DNA of 64,000 nucleotides from Halomonas litopenaei (GTDB lineage Bacteria; Pseudomonadota; Gammaproteobacteria; Pseudomonadales; Halomonadaceae). Position numbers and translations under genes: made by a program. The stretch lies in assembly GCF_017303055.1 (NCBI RefSeq), contig NZ_JAEKJT010000004.1, forward strand, positions 434,001-498,000. Reading direction: 5' to 3'. The notes beneath the pieces were generated by a model that saw only the letters and a program-made list of their open reading frames with translations, was not told the origin of the DNA and ran no database searches. Below, piece by piece: positions 12,126 to 20,880 of this stretch (position 1 is its first letter; each line of letters starts with the position of its first letter).

Positions 12126-13103
12126 CTAGCCCAGTCGCTCTTCCCTGGGGGTCATACCGAAGTGATTGCGATACGCCGTCGAGAAATGCGCCGCCGATGA
12201 GAAGCCGGTCTGAAGCGCGATTTCACCGGCAGGCTGATCACTCTCGCGCAGCATGCGGCGAGCCTTCTGCAGACGCAGATCGAGGTAATAGCGACTCGGC
12301 ACCGACTTCAGGTACTTCTTGAAGAGTCGCTCCAGCTGACGCCTGGAGATGCCCAGATGTTCGGCAAGTTCGTGAGTCGACAGCGGCTCTTCGATGTTGG
12401 CTTCCATCAGCTGCACGGCCTCGACCAGGCTGGCCGGCGCATGGGCGAGACGCGAGCGCAGGGGAATCTGCTGAGGTTCGTCACCCATGCGGATCCGCTC
12501 CATCACGAAATATTCCGAAATTCGTGATGCTAGAGCGGCACCATGATGACTTTCGACCAGGGTGATCATCATGTCCATGGCCGCCGTGCCGCCACCACAG
12601 GTCATCCGGTCACGATCGATCTCGAACAGCTGTTGTGACAGCCGCACCCGGGGGTGAGCCGCCGCGAAGGCCTCGAACCGTTGCCACGGCAGCGTGGCCT
12701 GATAGCCATCCAGAAGCCCCAGCCGCGCCAGCGCTTCGGTGCCCCCGCCGATGCCGCCGAGTAACACGCCAGAAGCCGCCAGGCGTTTGAGCCAGGCCGC
12801 CAGATCATCGGGGATCCCCCCAGGCAGCTTGGCAGGCCCGCACACCAACACCATGTCGGGGTGAGTCTCCACCTCTGCTAGCGCTTCCCGGGGCAGCACG
12901 GTCTGCTGCGACGCACTCGTCACCGCATCGCCGCCGCTGGAGTAACTGGTCAGTCGATAGAGGGTACGACCGTGAAGCAGGTTAGCCACATGCAGCGGCT
13001 CGGTGGCACAGGCATGCGCCAGCAGCGAAAATCCAGGCATCACCACGATCCCTACTTGGCGCAGCAATTCGGATGAGCGTGATGGATGGGAAGACGGCGG
13101 CAT
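12126..13103 (-). CDS. GlxA-type AraC family transcriptional regulator
   Basis: A 325-residue regulator with an N-terminal DJ-1/PfpI-like domain (VGIVVMPGFSLLAHACATEPL) in which the nucleophile position has no Cys (GVLLGGIGGGTEALA), and a C-terminal AraC domain (LSTHELAEHLGISRRQLERL and GEIALQTGFSSAAHFSTAYR). This subfamily contains the Pseudomonas regulators ArgR, GbdR and CdhR of arginine, betaine and carnitine catabolism. An arginine role is possible given the ast operon nearby but is only inference. The ATG at 13103 follows GAGAAGG; an upstream start at 13133 has no SD. Confidence 0.85.
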   Translation of the reverse strand: MPPSSHPSRSSELLRQVGIVVMPGFSLLAHACATEPLHVANLLHGRTLYRLTSYSSGGDAVTSASQQTVLPREALAEVETHPDMVLVCGPAKLPGGIPDDLAAWLKRLAASGVLLGGIGGGTEALARLGLLDGYQATLPWQRFEAFAAAHPRVRLSQQLFEIDRDRMTCGGGTAAMDMMITLVESHHGAALASRISEYFVMERIRMGDEPQQIPLRSRLAHAPASLVEAVQLMEANIEEPLSTHELAEHLGISRRQLERLFKKYLKSVPSRYYLDLRLQKARRMLRESDQPAGEIALQTGFSSAAHFSTAYRNHFGMTPREERLG

Positions 13104-13222
13104 GAACCTTCTCGACGAGAATATGCGAGCCATAGTCTACGCCACTCACGCCATGGATTCAGCGCCCATGTCCGTTGTGCATGGGCCACGCCTGCAGCGA
13201 AGACGCATCAGTGACACGACGA

Positions 13223-13256
13223 CAACGGGCCGCGACCTCTCGGTCACGGCCCGTTG
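13223..13256 (-). terminator. Hairpin downstream of fabV
   Basis: Ten plus three paired bases with one internal mismatch (arms CAACGGGCCG and CGGCCCGTTG) and a 6-base loop lie about 78 bases past the fabV stop. There is no T-run, so it may be a Rho-dependent end or an mRNA-stabilising structure. Confidence 0.5.
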
Positions 13257-13333
13257 GCAAAGGCGAGTCTGTCAGCCGCCGGCTCGCTCAGTGCTGGAGC
13301 GACGGGGCCGACATTCAGGGCCTTTTGGGCGGA

Positions 13334-14530
13334 TTAGAGCTGAACGACGTCGAAGCTGACGTCCGGATTGACGTCGGCGTCGTAGTCCACATCGCTACGC
13401 TCGAAGCCGAACAGCTTGAGGAACTCGTGCTTGTAGCCAGCGTAGTCCGTGATATCGAACAGATTGTCACTGGTCACCTGCGGCCACAGATCCTTGCATG
13501 CCTGCTGGACGTCATCACGCAGTTCCCAGTCATCCAGACGCAGGCGGCCGACGTCATCCGTGGTGGCTTCACCCCCGTAGAGGCGCTCCCCGAACAGGCG
13601 GTTGAGCTGGTCGATGGTGCCTTCGTGGAGGCCCTGCTCCTTCATCACCCGATAGACCATCGCAATGTACAACGGCATGACCGGGATGGCGGCACTCGCC
13701 TGGGTCACTACCGACTTGAGCACAGCGACGTTGGCACCACCTCCAGACTGTTTCAACTTGCCATCGATGGCGGTGGCTGCACGATCCAGGTCTTCCTTGG
13801 CCTTGCCCAACGCACCATGCCAGTAGATCGGCCAGGTGATCTCGGTACCGATATAACTGAAGGCAACACTGCGGGCACCAGAAGCCAGTACATCGGCCTC
13901 ACTCAATGCCTGCATCCACAGTTCCCAGTCCTGACCGCCCATGACATCGATGGTATCGGCGATTTCCTGCTCGCTGGCAGGCTCGACCTCGGCTTCGATG
14001 ATGGTGTCCTTGTTGGTGTCGATAGCAGTGGCGCGGTAGGTCTCGCCAATGGGCTTGAGGCTGGAACGCTTCAGCTCACCGGAGTCCGGCATCTTGCGCA
14101 CGGGAGACGCCAACGAGTAGACCACCAGGTCCACCTGCCCCATGTCCTGCTTGATCAATTCGATCGCCTTGGCGCGGGCTTCGTGGGAGAAGGCATCACC
14201 ATTGATCGACTTGCTGTAGAGGCCTTCCTGCTTGGCGAACTTGTCGAAGGCCGCGGCATTGTACCAACCCGCCGTACCGGGCTTCTTCTCGGTGCCGGGC
14301 TTCTCGAAGAACACACCGAGGGTGTCGGCGCCATAACCAAAGGCAGCAGTGACGCGTGCCGCCAGGCCGTAACCGCTGGAGGCACCGATCACCAGCACTT
14401 TCTTGGGCCCCTTGGATGACGCCAGGCCACGTGCGCGGGTTGCCTCGATCTGCTCGAGTACGTTTTTCTCGCAACCGACAGGATGGGTGGTGGTGCAGAT
14501 GAATCCGCGTACCTTGGGCTTGATGATCAC
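13334..14530 (-). CDS. fabV: Enoyl-[acyl-carrier-protein] reductase FabV
   Basis: NADH-dependent trans-2-enoyl-ACP/CoA reductase, the last step of each fatty acid elongation cycle and a triclosan-resistant alternative to FabI. It has 398 residues, the normal length. The N-terminus [19 protein letters not shown], the dinucleotide loop [11 protein letters not shown] and the family Y-x8-K active site (Tyr236, Lys245) are present. Translation starts at a GTG (14530) with AGAGG six bases upstream; the frame runs further upstream but without family similarity. Confidence 0.95.
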   Translation of the reverse strand: MIIKPKVRGFICTTTHPVGCEKNVLEQIEATRARGLASSKGPKKVLVIGASSGYGLAARVTAAFGYGADTLGVFFEKPGTEKKPGTAGWYNAAAFDKFAKQEGLYSKSINGDAFSHEARAKAIELIKQDMGQVDLVVYSLASPVRKMPDSGELKRSSLKPIGETYRATAIDTNKDTIIEAEVEPASEQEIADTIDVMGGQDWELWMQALSEADVLASGARSVAFSYIGTEITWPIYWHGALGKAKEDLDRAATAIDGKLKQSGGGANVAVLKSVVTQASAAIPVMPLYIAMVYRVMKEQGLHEGTIDQLNRLFGERLYGGEATTDDVGRLRLDDWELRDDVQQACKDLWPQVTSDNLFDITDYAGYKHEFLKLFGFERSDVDYDADVNPDVSFDVVQL

Positions 14531-14727
14531 GACAGACCTCTTTATTGCTCGTGGCTCCCGTAGGAGAGCCATCCAATGTGTAATGCGTGGTGGCGATATT
14601 CTAGCGGCACACGGCGATCCTGTCCGCCTTTGCAGACAATGGGCCTCACGGGCGGGGCTACTGAGCGATACTTGCTCGACGGCGGCGGCTCGGGCAGGAT
14701 GCAGTCCATCGCTTGAGGAGACCACCG

Positions 14728-15114
14728 ATGGATGCCCAGACTCTGGTCGATGAACGCGGCGAGCTATGGCTCGCATTGGCCCCGATGTGGCTGGAACGGG
14801 AACCGCGAGAATCCGACTACGCGAGAATGGTAGAGGTGATAGAACGTGACGGCATTGCGCTCAAGGACCTGGAATGGGTCTTTCGCCTCGAACTCGCCCC
14901 CGTACTTTCTCGACAGCAAATGTCGGTCGCGGGTGAGTGGCGCAAGTTCGACGACTACCAGTTGATGCGCCGCCTGGTCGCCCACAACCTCCGACTGACC
15001 GGCTGGCGCCGCAAGTTCTGGGCCCTGTTCTCAGGCTTGACCACCATGATGGTGCGTCACCGCTACAACGCCCTGGTGGAGCATCTGGTGGTCAGCCGAG
15101 GAGAAGCGCGCTAG
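14728..15114 (+). CDS. Conserved hypothetical protein (possibly DUF7079)
   Basis: A 128-residue soluble protein with no signal peptide. The pattern [26 protein letters not shown] and the basic C-terminal helix resemble small proteobacterial proteins grouped, as far as I recall, under DUF7079; this name is uncertain and no function is known. GAGGAG lies seven bases before the ATG. It is divergent from fabV and convergent with the glutathione peroxidase gene. Confidence 0.65.
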   Translation: MDAQTLVDERGELWLALAPMWLEREPRESDYARMVEVIERDGIALKDLEWVFRLELAPVLSRQQMSVAGEWRKFDDYQLMRRLVAHNLRLTGWRRKFWALFSGLTTMMVRHRYNALVEHLVVSRGEAR

Positions 15115-15150
15115 GGCCAGCGGCCGGTCTCAGGCTACAAAGCCTAACCC

Positions 15151-15636
15151 TCACGTCTCGTCGAGGGCCCGTTCCAGATCCGTCAGCATCGCCGCGGCAC
15201 CATCCCGAGGCCCGAACCTCTTCAACACGCGCCCGTCTCGCGCCACCAGAAACTTGGTGAAATTCCATTTGATGGCGCGCGTTCCCAGCCAGCCCGGAGC
15301 TTCGGCTTTCAGGCGCTGAAACAGAGGATGGGCACCGCGTCCATTCACCTCCACCTTTTCCATCAGGGGAAAGGTGACACCAAACTGACGCTCACCAAAG
15401 GCACAGAATTGCTCGGCAGACTCTGGCGACTGCTTGGCAAACTGGTTGCAAGGAAACCCCAGCACCGTGAAGCCCCGTTCGCGATGCTCGCGATACAGCG
15501 CCTCCAGTTCGCCCAACTGAGAGGTAAAACCGCACTGGCTTGCCACATTGACGACAAGCAGCACCTGCCCCCTCAATGCACGCAGATTGAAAGGCTCACC
15601 TTGATGGGTATGACACTCGACGTCATGCAGGCTCAT
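15151..15636 (-). CDS. Glutathione peroxidase (BtuE-like)
   Basis: Thiol peroxidase of 161 residues that reduces hydrogen peroxide and organic hydroperoxides. The peroxidatic Cys (NVASQCGFT), the second conserved motif VLGFPCNQF and WNFTKFLVARDG, with the Trp and Asn of the active-site tetrad, are all visible. Bacterial members usually draw electrons from thioredoxin. A single-gene unit with a weak SD. Confidence 0.93.
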   Translation of the reverse strand: MSLHDVECHTHQGEPFNLRALRGQVLLVVNVASQCGFTSQLGELEALYREHRERGFTVLGFPCNQFAKQSPESAEQFCAFGERQFGVTFPLMEKVEVNGRGAHPLFQRLKAEAPGWLGTRAIKWNFTKFLVARDGRVLKRFGPRDGAAAMLTDLERALDET

Positions 15637-15720
15637 GGGCTGAACTCGCGCTCCTTGTCTTCACGATGACACGCCTTTACGGCTCTCGCCAGAGACGCAG
15701 GCCCACCGGCGAAGTCGCCT

Positions 15721-16299
15721 TCATCCTTGCGCTTCCTGCTTCAACAGCAGGGCCAGCGCGAGGTGCGTGTCCGGTGTGGCCTCAGCCAGTTCAATGGCCT
15801 CTCCAGGCGGCATCCAGGTGACGCTGGCGACCTCTTCCGGCTGCAGCGCCAGAGGACCGTCCCAGGTCACGCAAAAGACACTGCCAAAGATGCGATAGCC
15901 CTGGTCATCGTAGCGAAAGCTCAGGCAGGGCGTCAGCGGGGCATGACAGATACCAAGCTCCTCTGCCAGTTCACGACGGGCAGACACGTGGACCGCCTCA
16001 CCGGCCGCCACCACGCCACCTGCAGCGAGGTCAAGACCACCGGGAAAGGCTTCCTTGGTCAGTGTCCGTCGCTGGACGCACAGCTCTCCCGCGCCATTGC
16101 GCACCACAATGTAGGTCGCGCGATGCCAGAAGCGATAGCGGCGCATGTCGGATCGCCAGGCGCTTCCACAGGGGCGATCGCGGGCATCCACGATCTGCAC
16201 TCTCTCGCGCGCGATGACCGGCGCCGGCACGTCACCCGCCGGAGCCTTCAGCGATGACGCCACCGGCAGCGACAGCTCAGGTGAGGCAACCTCACTCAT
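15721..16299 (-). CDS. Nudix hydrolase (YfcD-like)
   Basis: A 192-residue Nudix protein. The Nudix box is complete (GGVVAAGEAVHVSARRELAE then ELGI), and the flanking pattern VDARDRPCGSAWRSDMRRY and FWHRATYIVV is that of the YfcD/isopentenyl-diphosphate-isomerase-like branch. Substrate unknown. The ATG at 16299 has GGAG seven bases upstream; a GTG one codon earlier is possible. The 20-residue N-terminal extension before the conserved part is unusual. Confidence 0.85.
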   Translation of the reverse strand: MSEVASPELSLPVASSLKAPAGDVPAPVIARERVQIVDARDRPCGSAWRSDMRRYRFWHRATYIVVRNGAGELCVQRRTLTKEAFPGGLDLAAGGVVAAGEAVHVSARRELAEELGICHAPLTPCLSFRYDDQGYRIFGSVFCVTWDGPLALQPEEVASVTWMPPGEAIELAEATPDTHLALALLLKQEAQG

Positions 16300-16370
16300 C
16301 ACAGGACTCCGCCATTAAAGCGTCAAGCCTAACGATCCGCGCCCGCGACGTCACCCTTCGCCCAGTCTTC

Positions 16371-16433
16371 GATACCTGCCAAGGTACCTGCCAAGGCGCT
16401 TGATATCTGGCTGTGCGCTTGATACCTGGCAGG
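16371..16433. repeat. Compound tandem repeat at the 3' end of the LysE-type gene
   Basis: Two 12-bp units (ATACCTGCCAAG, GTACCTGCCAAG at 16372-16395) are followed by two 19-bp units sharing GCGCTTGATA (16396-16414 and 16415-16433). The block ends three bases before the stop codon of the transporter gene on the minus strand. Confidence 0.7.
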
Positions 16434-16436
16434 GCC

Positions 16437-17045
16437 TTAGCCCAGCAGCACACGAACCGCTAGTCCCAGCAAGAGCACGCCCGTCACCCGATTGATCCAG
16501 TGGGACCGAGCCTGCAGCCAAGGCAGCACACTGGAGTGAGACAGGCCAAGCGCTACCAGCACGTACCAGCCGCCGTCGATCACCATGGCCGTCACGACCA
16601 CGATGCTCCGTTCAACCACGGACATGTCAGGACTGACGAACTGACTGAGCAAGGCAACAAAGAACAGGATCAGCTTGGGATTGCCCAGGGCGACCAGCAA
16701 GCCTTCCCGGGCGGCGGTCAGGTGACTGGCAGCGGCGGGCTGCGGCCGCAGTGCCCCCGCCTGGCCCGCGCGCAGCGCCTTGATGCCAAGCCAGGCCAGA
16801 TATACGGCCCCTGCCAGCATCACCACGCGGAACCCCTGAGGATGTCGTTCGATGACTTCGCCCAGGCCCCAGACGGTCAGCAGTGCGTAGAGGCCCACAC
16901 CCAGAGCATGTGTGATCGCCGCCACGACACCGGCGGCCCTGCCACTGCCCAGGGTATGGCGGAGTACAAGTGCCAGGCTGGGGCCGGGGGACATGGCTCC
17001 CATGGCACAGATGGCTGCCAAAGAGAGCCAAAGCGATAACGGCAT
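16437..17045 (-). CDS. LysE/RhtB family amino acid exporter
   Basis: A 202-residue inner membrane protein with about six helices. The family signature AMSPGPSLALVLRHTLGSGR and later KLILFFVALLSQFV support assignment to the RhtB (threonine/homoserine efflux) branch of the LysE superfamily. Substrate cannot be read. GAGGAG precedes the ATG by five to six bases. Confidence 0.88.
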   Translation of the reverse strand: MPLSLWLSLAAICAMGAMSPGPSLALVLRHTLGSGRAAGVVAAITHALGVGLYALLTVWGLGEVIERHPQGFRVVMLAGAVYLAWLGIKALRAGQAGALRPQPAAASHLTAAREGLLVALGNPKLILFFVALLSQFVSPDMSVVERSIVVVTAMVIDGGWYVLVALGLSHSSVLPWLQARSHWINRVTGVLLLGLAVRVLLG

Positions 17046-17177
17046 AATTTCTCCTCAATTACTTCGACGCCTGGCTCACACAATCTATGCAGACTTACGC
17101 ATTCAAATGCTTTTTCTTACAAAACCAAGCATACAATCACGAAAAACCTCACTCTAGGGATGGTGAAGTTCAGGATA

Positions 17178-17215
17178 TATCGTTATTTACAAACGTATGA
17201 GCTTCGATAACGATA
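17178..17215. promoter_or_regulatory. Inverted repeat upstream of the CsgD-like gene
   Basis: TATCGTTAT (17178-17186) and ATAACGATA (17207-17215) are perfect inverted arms whose centres are 29 bp apart, close to three helical turns. They lie 65 bases before the CsgD-like start in an AT-rich gap, a good position for an operator. Confidence 0.5.
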
Positions 17216-17279
17216 CTCATGCACGTCCTACAAAAAAAATGATCATCATCCATCATTGCAAGGGAACAGGGAGGGGACG

Positions 17280-17990
17280 ATGTCTGCCTCGCAACAAGCC
17301 TCAATCGTCAGATTGATCACGCACCCCAACGTGCAGTCCCAGCTATTTACCCACCACCTGAGTCAGGTGCTGGATTGCGAGGTCAGCACATTGGCACCCG
17401 AAGCGGTGCCCTCTCTGCAGGCCGAGCTCGCCCGCACACCTGATCAAGCACAACTCTGGCTGCTGGATGCCGACCAGCTATCGCTCAGCGATATGCACCA
17501 CTGTCACGAACTAAAGGCACAGTACCCAGAGATCCTGCTGGCTGCGTTCAACCTGGCCGACCAGGAACAGGCCGCTGAACTGCTGGCGTCACTGCATTTG
17601 CAAGGTATCTTCTATCGCCGTGACGAACTCGACAACATCTGCAAAGGCATCATCCAACTACTGGATGGCGCGCTGTGGATGTCTCGCCCGCTGCTCCAGC
17701 AGATGTTCGAATACTTCCGTCGCCAACAGTTCAACACCTACCGCCCGGTCGCTGGCCTGACGCAACGGGAGCTGGAAATCCTTGGCTTCATTGGCAATGG
17801 CGCGTCCAACCAGGATATCGCCAGCCAGCTGTTTCTCAGCGAACATACCGTCAAGTCGCATCTTTACAATATCTTCAAGAAGATCAAGGTGCACCACAGA
17901 ACCGAGGCCGCCCAGTGGGCACGCAAGCACCTCGGTATTCCACCGCCTATGAGCAAGGGCAACCAACGCGATCGCCAGGCCCAGCCTTGA
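17280..17990 (+). CDS. LuxR-family regulator, CsgD-like
   Basis: A 236-residue protein: a receiver-like N-terminal domain without an evident phospho-acceptor context, and a LuxR helix-turn-helix near residues 160-225 (GLTQRELEILGFIGNGASNQ, SEHTVKSHLYNIFKKIKV, HHRTEAAQWARKHLG). The C-terminal half closely follows E. coli CsgD, the curli/cellulose biofilm activator. No curli genes are in the window; exoD is 0.8 kb downstream. GGAGG precedes the ATG by five to six bases. Confidence 0.85.
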   Translation: MSASQQASIVRLITHPNVQSQLFTHHLSQVLDCEVSTLAPEAVPSLQAELARTPDQAQLWLLDADQLSLSDMHHCHELKAQYPEILLAAFNLADQEQAAELLASLHLQGIFYRRDELDNICKGIIQLLDGALWMSRPLLQQMFEYFRRQQFNTYRPVAGLTQRELEILGFIGNGASNQDIASQLFLSEHTVKSHLYNIFKKIKVHHRTEAAQWARKHLGIPPPMSKGNQRDRQAQP

Positions 17991-18122
17991 TGCCCTTCCC
18001 TAGCCCTTCCCTGTCACGCCTGGGCTAGCGGAAAAAGGGCGCCGGGAAAAGGGCAACCGGTGACAGATAGCGGGCAAAGGTGCAGCACTCCCCCGCGGGG
18101 AAGCCGCGGCACCGGATCGGCA

Positions 18123-18527
18123 TCATCGATGAAACTGACGCTCACGCTCTGGCTGCCACAGAATCTTCTCCAGTTGCCAGCGCTTGGTACGCCCCGTTAG
18201 TGGGGTGACCTGCCATTGCTCTCCCACTCGGCGGGTCAGCAGTTCAGCTCCCAGCGGCGCCATCACGGACAGTCCGTCGGCGGTTGCCGACAAGGCATGG
18301 GGATATACCAGGGTCCGCACCAGCTGACGGTCTTCATCGAGATCGCGCAGTACCACTTGGCTATTCATGCTGACGACATCATCGGGCATCTCGTCAGGGT
18401 CGAGAATCTCGGCGCGCTCCAGCAGCGCCTCAAGCAGATCGGCTACCGCACGATCCTTGTCATCTGCATCATCGATCAGACGCTGAAGTCGCTCTGCGTC
18501 AAGACGATTGGCTAGCCTCAACGACAT
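18123..18527 (-). CDS. rnk: Regulator of nucleoside diphosphate kinase, Rnk
   Basis: A 134-residue GreA/GreB C-terminal-domain protein that binds RNA polymerase; in E. coli and Pseudomonas it influences Ndk and nucleotide pools. Conserved text: LDAERLQRLIDDA, DEMPDDVVSMNSQVVLRDLD, TLVYPHALSATADGLSVMAPLGAELL. The ATG at 18527 has GAGG about eight bases upstream; a GTG three codons earlier is possible. An orphan terminator lies upstream of its start (18605-18626). Confidence 0.9.
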   Translation of the reverse strand: MSLRLANRLDAERLQRLIDDADDKDRAVADLLEALLERAEILDPDEMPDDVVSMNSQVVLRDLDEDRQLVRTLVYPHALSATADGLSVMAPLGAELLTRRVGEQWQVTPLTGRTKRWQLEKILWQPERERQFHR

Positions 18528-18604
18528 CCTTGTCACCTCACTGGTCTCTTACAGGCCTTTAGGGGCGTCACCCCGTCGAGGTGACCGCCACGCAACAAAA
18601 AAGC

Positions 18605-18626
18605 CCTCCCCGATAGTGGGAAGGAC
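18605..18626 (-). terminator. Terminator-like hairpin upstream of rnk
   Basis: On the minus strand CCTTCCC pairs with GGGGAGG (one wobble) and is followed by GCTTTTTT. No minus-strand gene ends here; it lies in the rnk leader. TTCTTG and TATGCT elements 16 bases apart (around 18638-18665, minus strand) could form a promoter immediately before it, so it may be an attenuator or end a very short RNA. Confidence 0.5.
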
Positions 18627-18767
18627 TCGATCACCTGAAGCATACGACACTGGCAGTAAACAAGAAACTGCTTATATGAAAAAGACAGGCCGGTTGGACA
18701 TCCCCCTTGCAGGGTCCGCATACTGCTGGCCTCGACGCCTTTTCTTCATTCCTACATCAGAGCCACG

Positions 18768-19373
18768 ATGCCCTCCACGCCTGACGCCTTCGACACGCCT
18801 CCAGAAAACTTGAACCAACTGCTCGACCAACTCAGCCAAGCCAGTGCCGAACGCGATCAGCTGTCCCTCGCCGAAGTGATGGACGCCGTCGGTCGCCGCA
18901 GCTTTGCTCCCTTCCTGCTGGTCGCAGGCCTGGTCACCCTCACCCCGTTGATCGGCGATATCCCCGGTGTGCCGACGCTGATGTCGCTGCTCGTGGTGCT
19001 GGCGGCGGTACAACTGTTGGCAGGCAAGCAGAGCGTGTGGCTCCCAGCGTGGCTCGCCAGGCGCAAGGTAGCCACCACCAAGGTCGAGCGCACCATCACC
19101 CTTCTGCGCAAACCTGCTCGCTGGGTTGACCGGCTGATCAAGCCCAGACTGAGGCTGCTGACAGGCCGCGTGGCGCGCTATCCCATCGGTCTGGCCTGTC
19201 TGGCCATCGCCCTGGTGACGCCCCCGATGGAGCTGATTCCCTTCAGCGCGACCTTGGCTGGCGCTGCCCAAAGCATGTTCGGCCTGGCGCTGCTCGCCCG
19301 GGATGGGCTAATGGCGCTGGCAGGCTACGCCTTTACCCTATCCACCGCCTGGGTCATTGTGCTGGCCATCTAG
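18768..19373 (+). CDS. ExoD family exopolysaccharide synthesis membrane protein
   Basis: A 201-residue membrane protein of the ExoD family, first described in rhizobial exopolysaccharide production. An N-terminal acidic helix (LNQLLDQLSQASAERDQLSL) precedes FAPFLLVAGLVTLTPLIGDI and further hydrophobic helices (GLACLAIALVTPPMELIPF). The biochemical activity is not known for the family. No clear SD; the ATG at 18768 gives the usual length. Confidence 0.85.
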   Translation: MPSTPDAFDTPPENLNQLLDQLSQASAERDQLSLAEVMDAVGRRSFAPFLLVAGLVTLTPLIGDIPGVPTLMSLLVVLAAVQLLAGKQSVWLPAWLARRKVATTKVERTITLLRKPARWVDRLIKPRLRLLTGRVARYPIGLACLAIALVTPPMELIPFSATLAGAAQSMFGLALLARDGLMALAGYAFTLSTAWVIVLAI

Positions 19374-19937
19374 CCCGCTGGACGTGCCGGTAGTGGGACG
19401 CCGACGGTGATCGAGCGGGTCCTGCGAGGCTTCCTACTTCGCGTTGCCGCCCTTCCTGTGCCGAGCTTCCTGTGCTGACCTTCCCTGCGCTGACCGCGCT
19501 GCGGACAGGGCTGAGCTGACCAGGATCAACTCCGCCATCAGCAGGGTGCGATACGCTGGCGAAGCCGGCCAGGGACGTGCGGCATTGTGCTTAGCGATGG
19601 CAGGGATGCCATCCACCCATCTCTTGACGCTTCCTCCTCCTGCCCCAGGTTCATCTGCAAGCAGGTCTATGCTTCATGGCTCTGATGCAAGGCTCTGATG
19701 CGAGGCTCTGGTGCATGTATCCGCTGCACGGTTGGCTACCGCGCTGCTGCTACGAGTTTCCAACAGGCGTGATCATCCTGCCCTTATTGCGTTCCTAGTA
19801 AAGCCTGCGTCCTGCCATTAGGCCGCGCGGCTGCCGTTATTGCGGCCCAGCAGCGGTCCCTGATTCACTGGGCACCAGAGCGCCGAGTCAGCACATGTGA
19901 GGATTGATATACTTGGCCATCATCACAAGGCGGCGCC
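19374..19937. other. Intergenic region with a short tandem repeat
   Basis: 560 bases without a credible gene. 19678-19716 holds three tandem 13-bp units (GGCTCTGATGCAA, GGCTCTGATGCGA, GGCTCTGGTGCAT). The right end must hold the promoter of the following LysR gene. Confidence 0.5.
19678..19716. repeat. Three tandem 13-bp units
   Basis: Units at 19678, 19691 and 19704 differ by one to three bases from GGCTCTGATGCAA. Same unit length as arrays at 31210, 32893, 36150, 44384 and 63942, but unrelated sequence. Confidence 0.8.
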
Positions 19938-20855
19938 ATGGATATCCCACATCAGCGGCTGGTCTACTTTCAGGTCACGATCGAAGCAGGGTCGGTGCGA
20001 CAGGCCGCTGCGCGCCTGGATATTGCCCCGTCGGCGGTCAGCCGCCAGCTGTCACTGATCGAGGATGCGTTGGGCGCTCCGCTGCTGGAGCGCTCGCGCC
20101 AAGGAGTGGTGCCGACAGCGGTCGGCGAAATGCTGCTGGATTACTGTCGCCGGCGCTCAGCCCTGGACGACACCTTCAGCGAACAGCTCGACGCCTATCA
20201 GCGTCTCGAGACCGGCCACCTGTCGTTGACCGTGGGCGAGGGGTTTGTCGGCGACCTGCTCGACACGCCCCTGCGAACCTTTACCGAGCGCTACCGTGGC
20301 GTGCGCCTGGACGTGAATACGGGTAGCACCAGCGAGATCATCGAGGCGGTGATTCAGGACGAGGCCCACCTTGGGCTGATGTACCACGAGCGCGTTCATC
20401 CACAGCTGCGCTTCTGGCACTCCAGCCAGCAGCCCCTGGTGGCGCTGGTGTCGCCGTCCCACCCGCTCGCTGGCGCTCGTGAGGCGCTGACCATTGCCAC
20501 CCTCAGTGATCACCCCATGGCCCTGTGGCGTACCGGCCACGGGGTACGCCAACTGGTGGATGAAGGCTTCAGAGAAGCCGGGCTGCGGCCTCAGGTCAAC
20601 ATGCAGACCAACTCGCTTTCGGTGCTGTTGCACGCCGCACGCTCAGACCTGACGCTGACCCTGCTCCCCGCCTTTGCCGCTGCGCGAGAGCTGGAGGACG
20701 GCAGGCTGGTGGCGCTGGAGGTGGATAGTGAACGCTTTCGCCAGGCCCGAGCCCATATCGTCACACGAGTAGGACGACGGATGCCTCGGGCCGGACTTCA
20801 GCTACTTCGCCATCTGGAACGCTGGATGCGGGCCTTTTCCTCACGCGTCCCGTAG
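19938..20855 (+). CDS. LysR family transcriptional regulator
   Basis: A 305-residue LysR protein. The N-terminal winged helix is clear (LVYFQVTIEAGSVRQAAARL, then AVSRQLSLIEDALGAPLLER), followed by the effector domain (LTVGEGFVGDLLDTPL onward). It converges on the aldehyde dehydrogenase operon with only 25 bases between stops, so it is a candidate regulator of that operon although not divergent from it. AAGGCGG lies just before the ATG. Confidence 0.92.
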   Translation: MDIPHQRLVYFQVTIEAGSVRQAAARLDIAPSAVSRQLSLIEDALGAPLLERSRQGVVPTAVGEMLLDYCRRRSALDDTFSEQLDAYQRLETGHLSLTVGEGFVGDLLDTPLRTFTERYRGVRLDVNTGSTSEIIEAVIQDEAHLGLMYHERVHPQLRFWHSSQQPLVALVSPSHPLAGAREALTIATLSDHPMALWRTGHGVRQLVDEGFREAGLRPQVNMQTNSLSVLLHAARSDLTLTLLPAFAAARELEDGRLVALEVDSERFRQARAHIVTRVGRRMPRAGLQLLRHLERWMRAFSSRVP

Positions 20856-20880
20856 CGCTAGTACCAGCAGGGCCTCGGCA

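Noticed and set aside
12041..12322. 93-residue plus-strand frame overlapping the 3' end of the GlxA-type regulator
   Set aside because: Lies mainly antisense to the AraC helix-turn-helix region and has no SD or family match.
18533..18721. 62-residue minus-strand frame upstream of rnk as the gene ended by the orphan terminator
   Set aside because: The frame runs straight through the terminator hairpin and has no SD.
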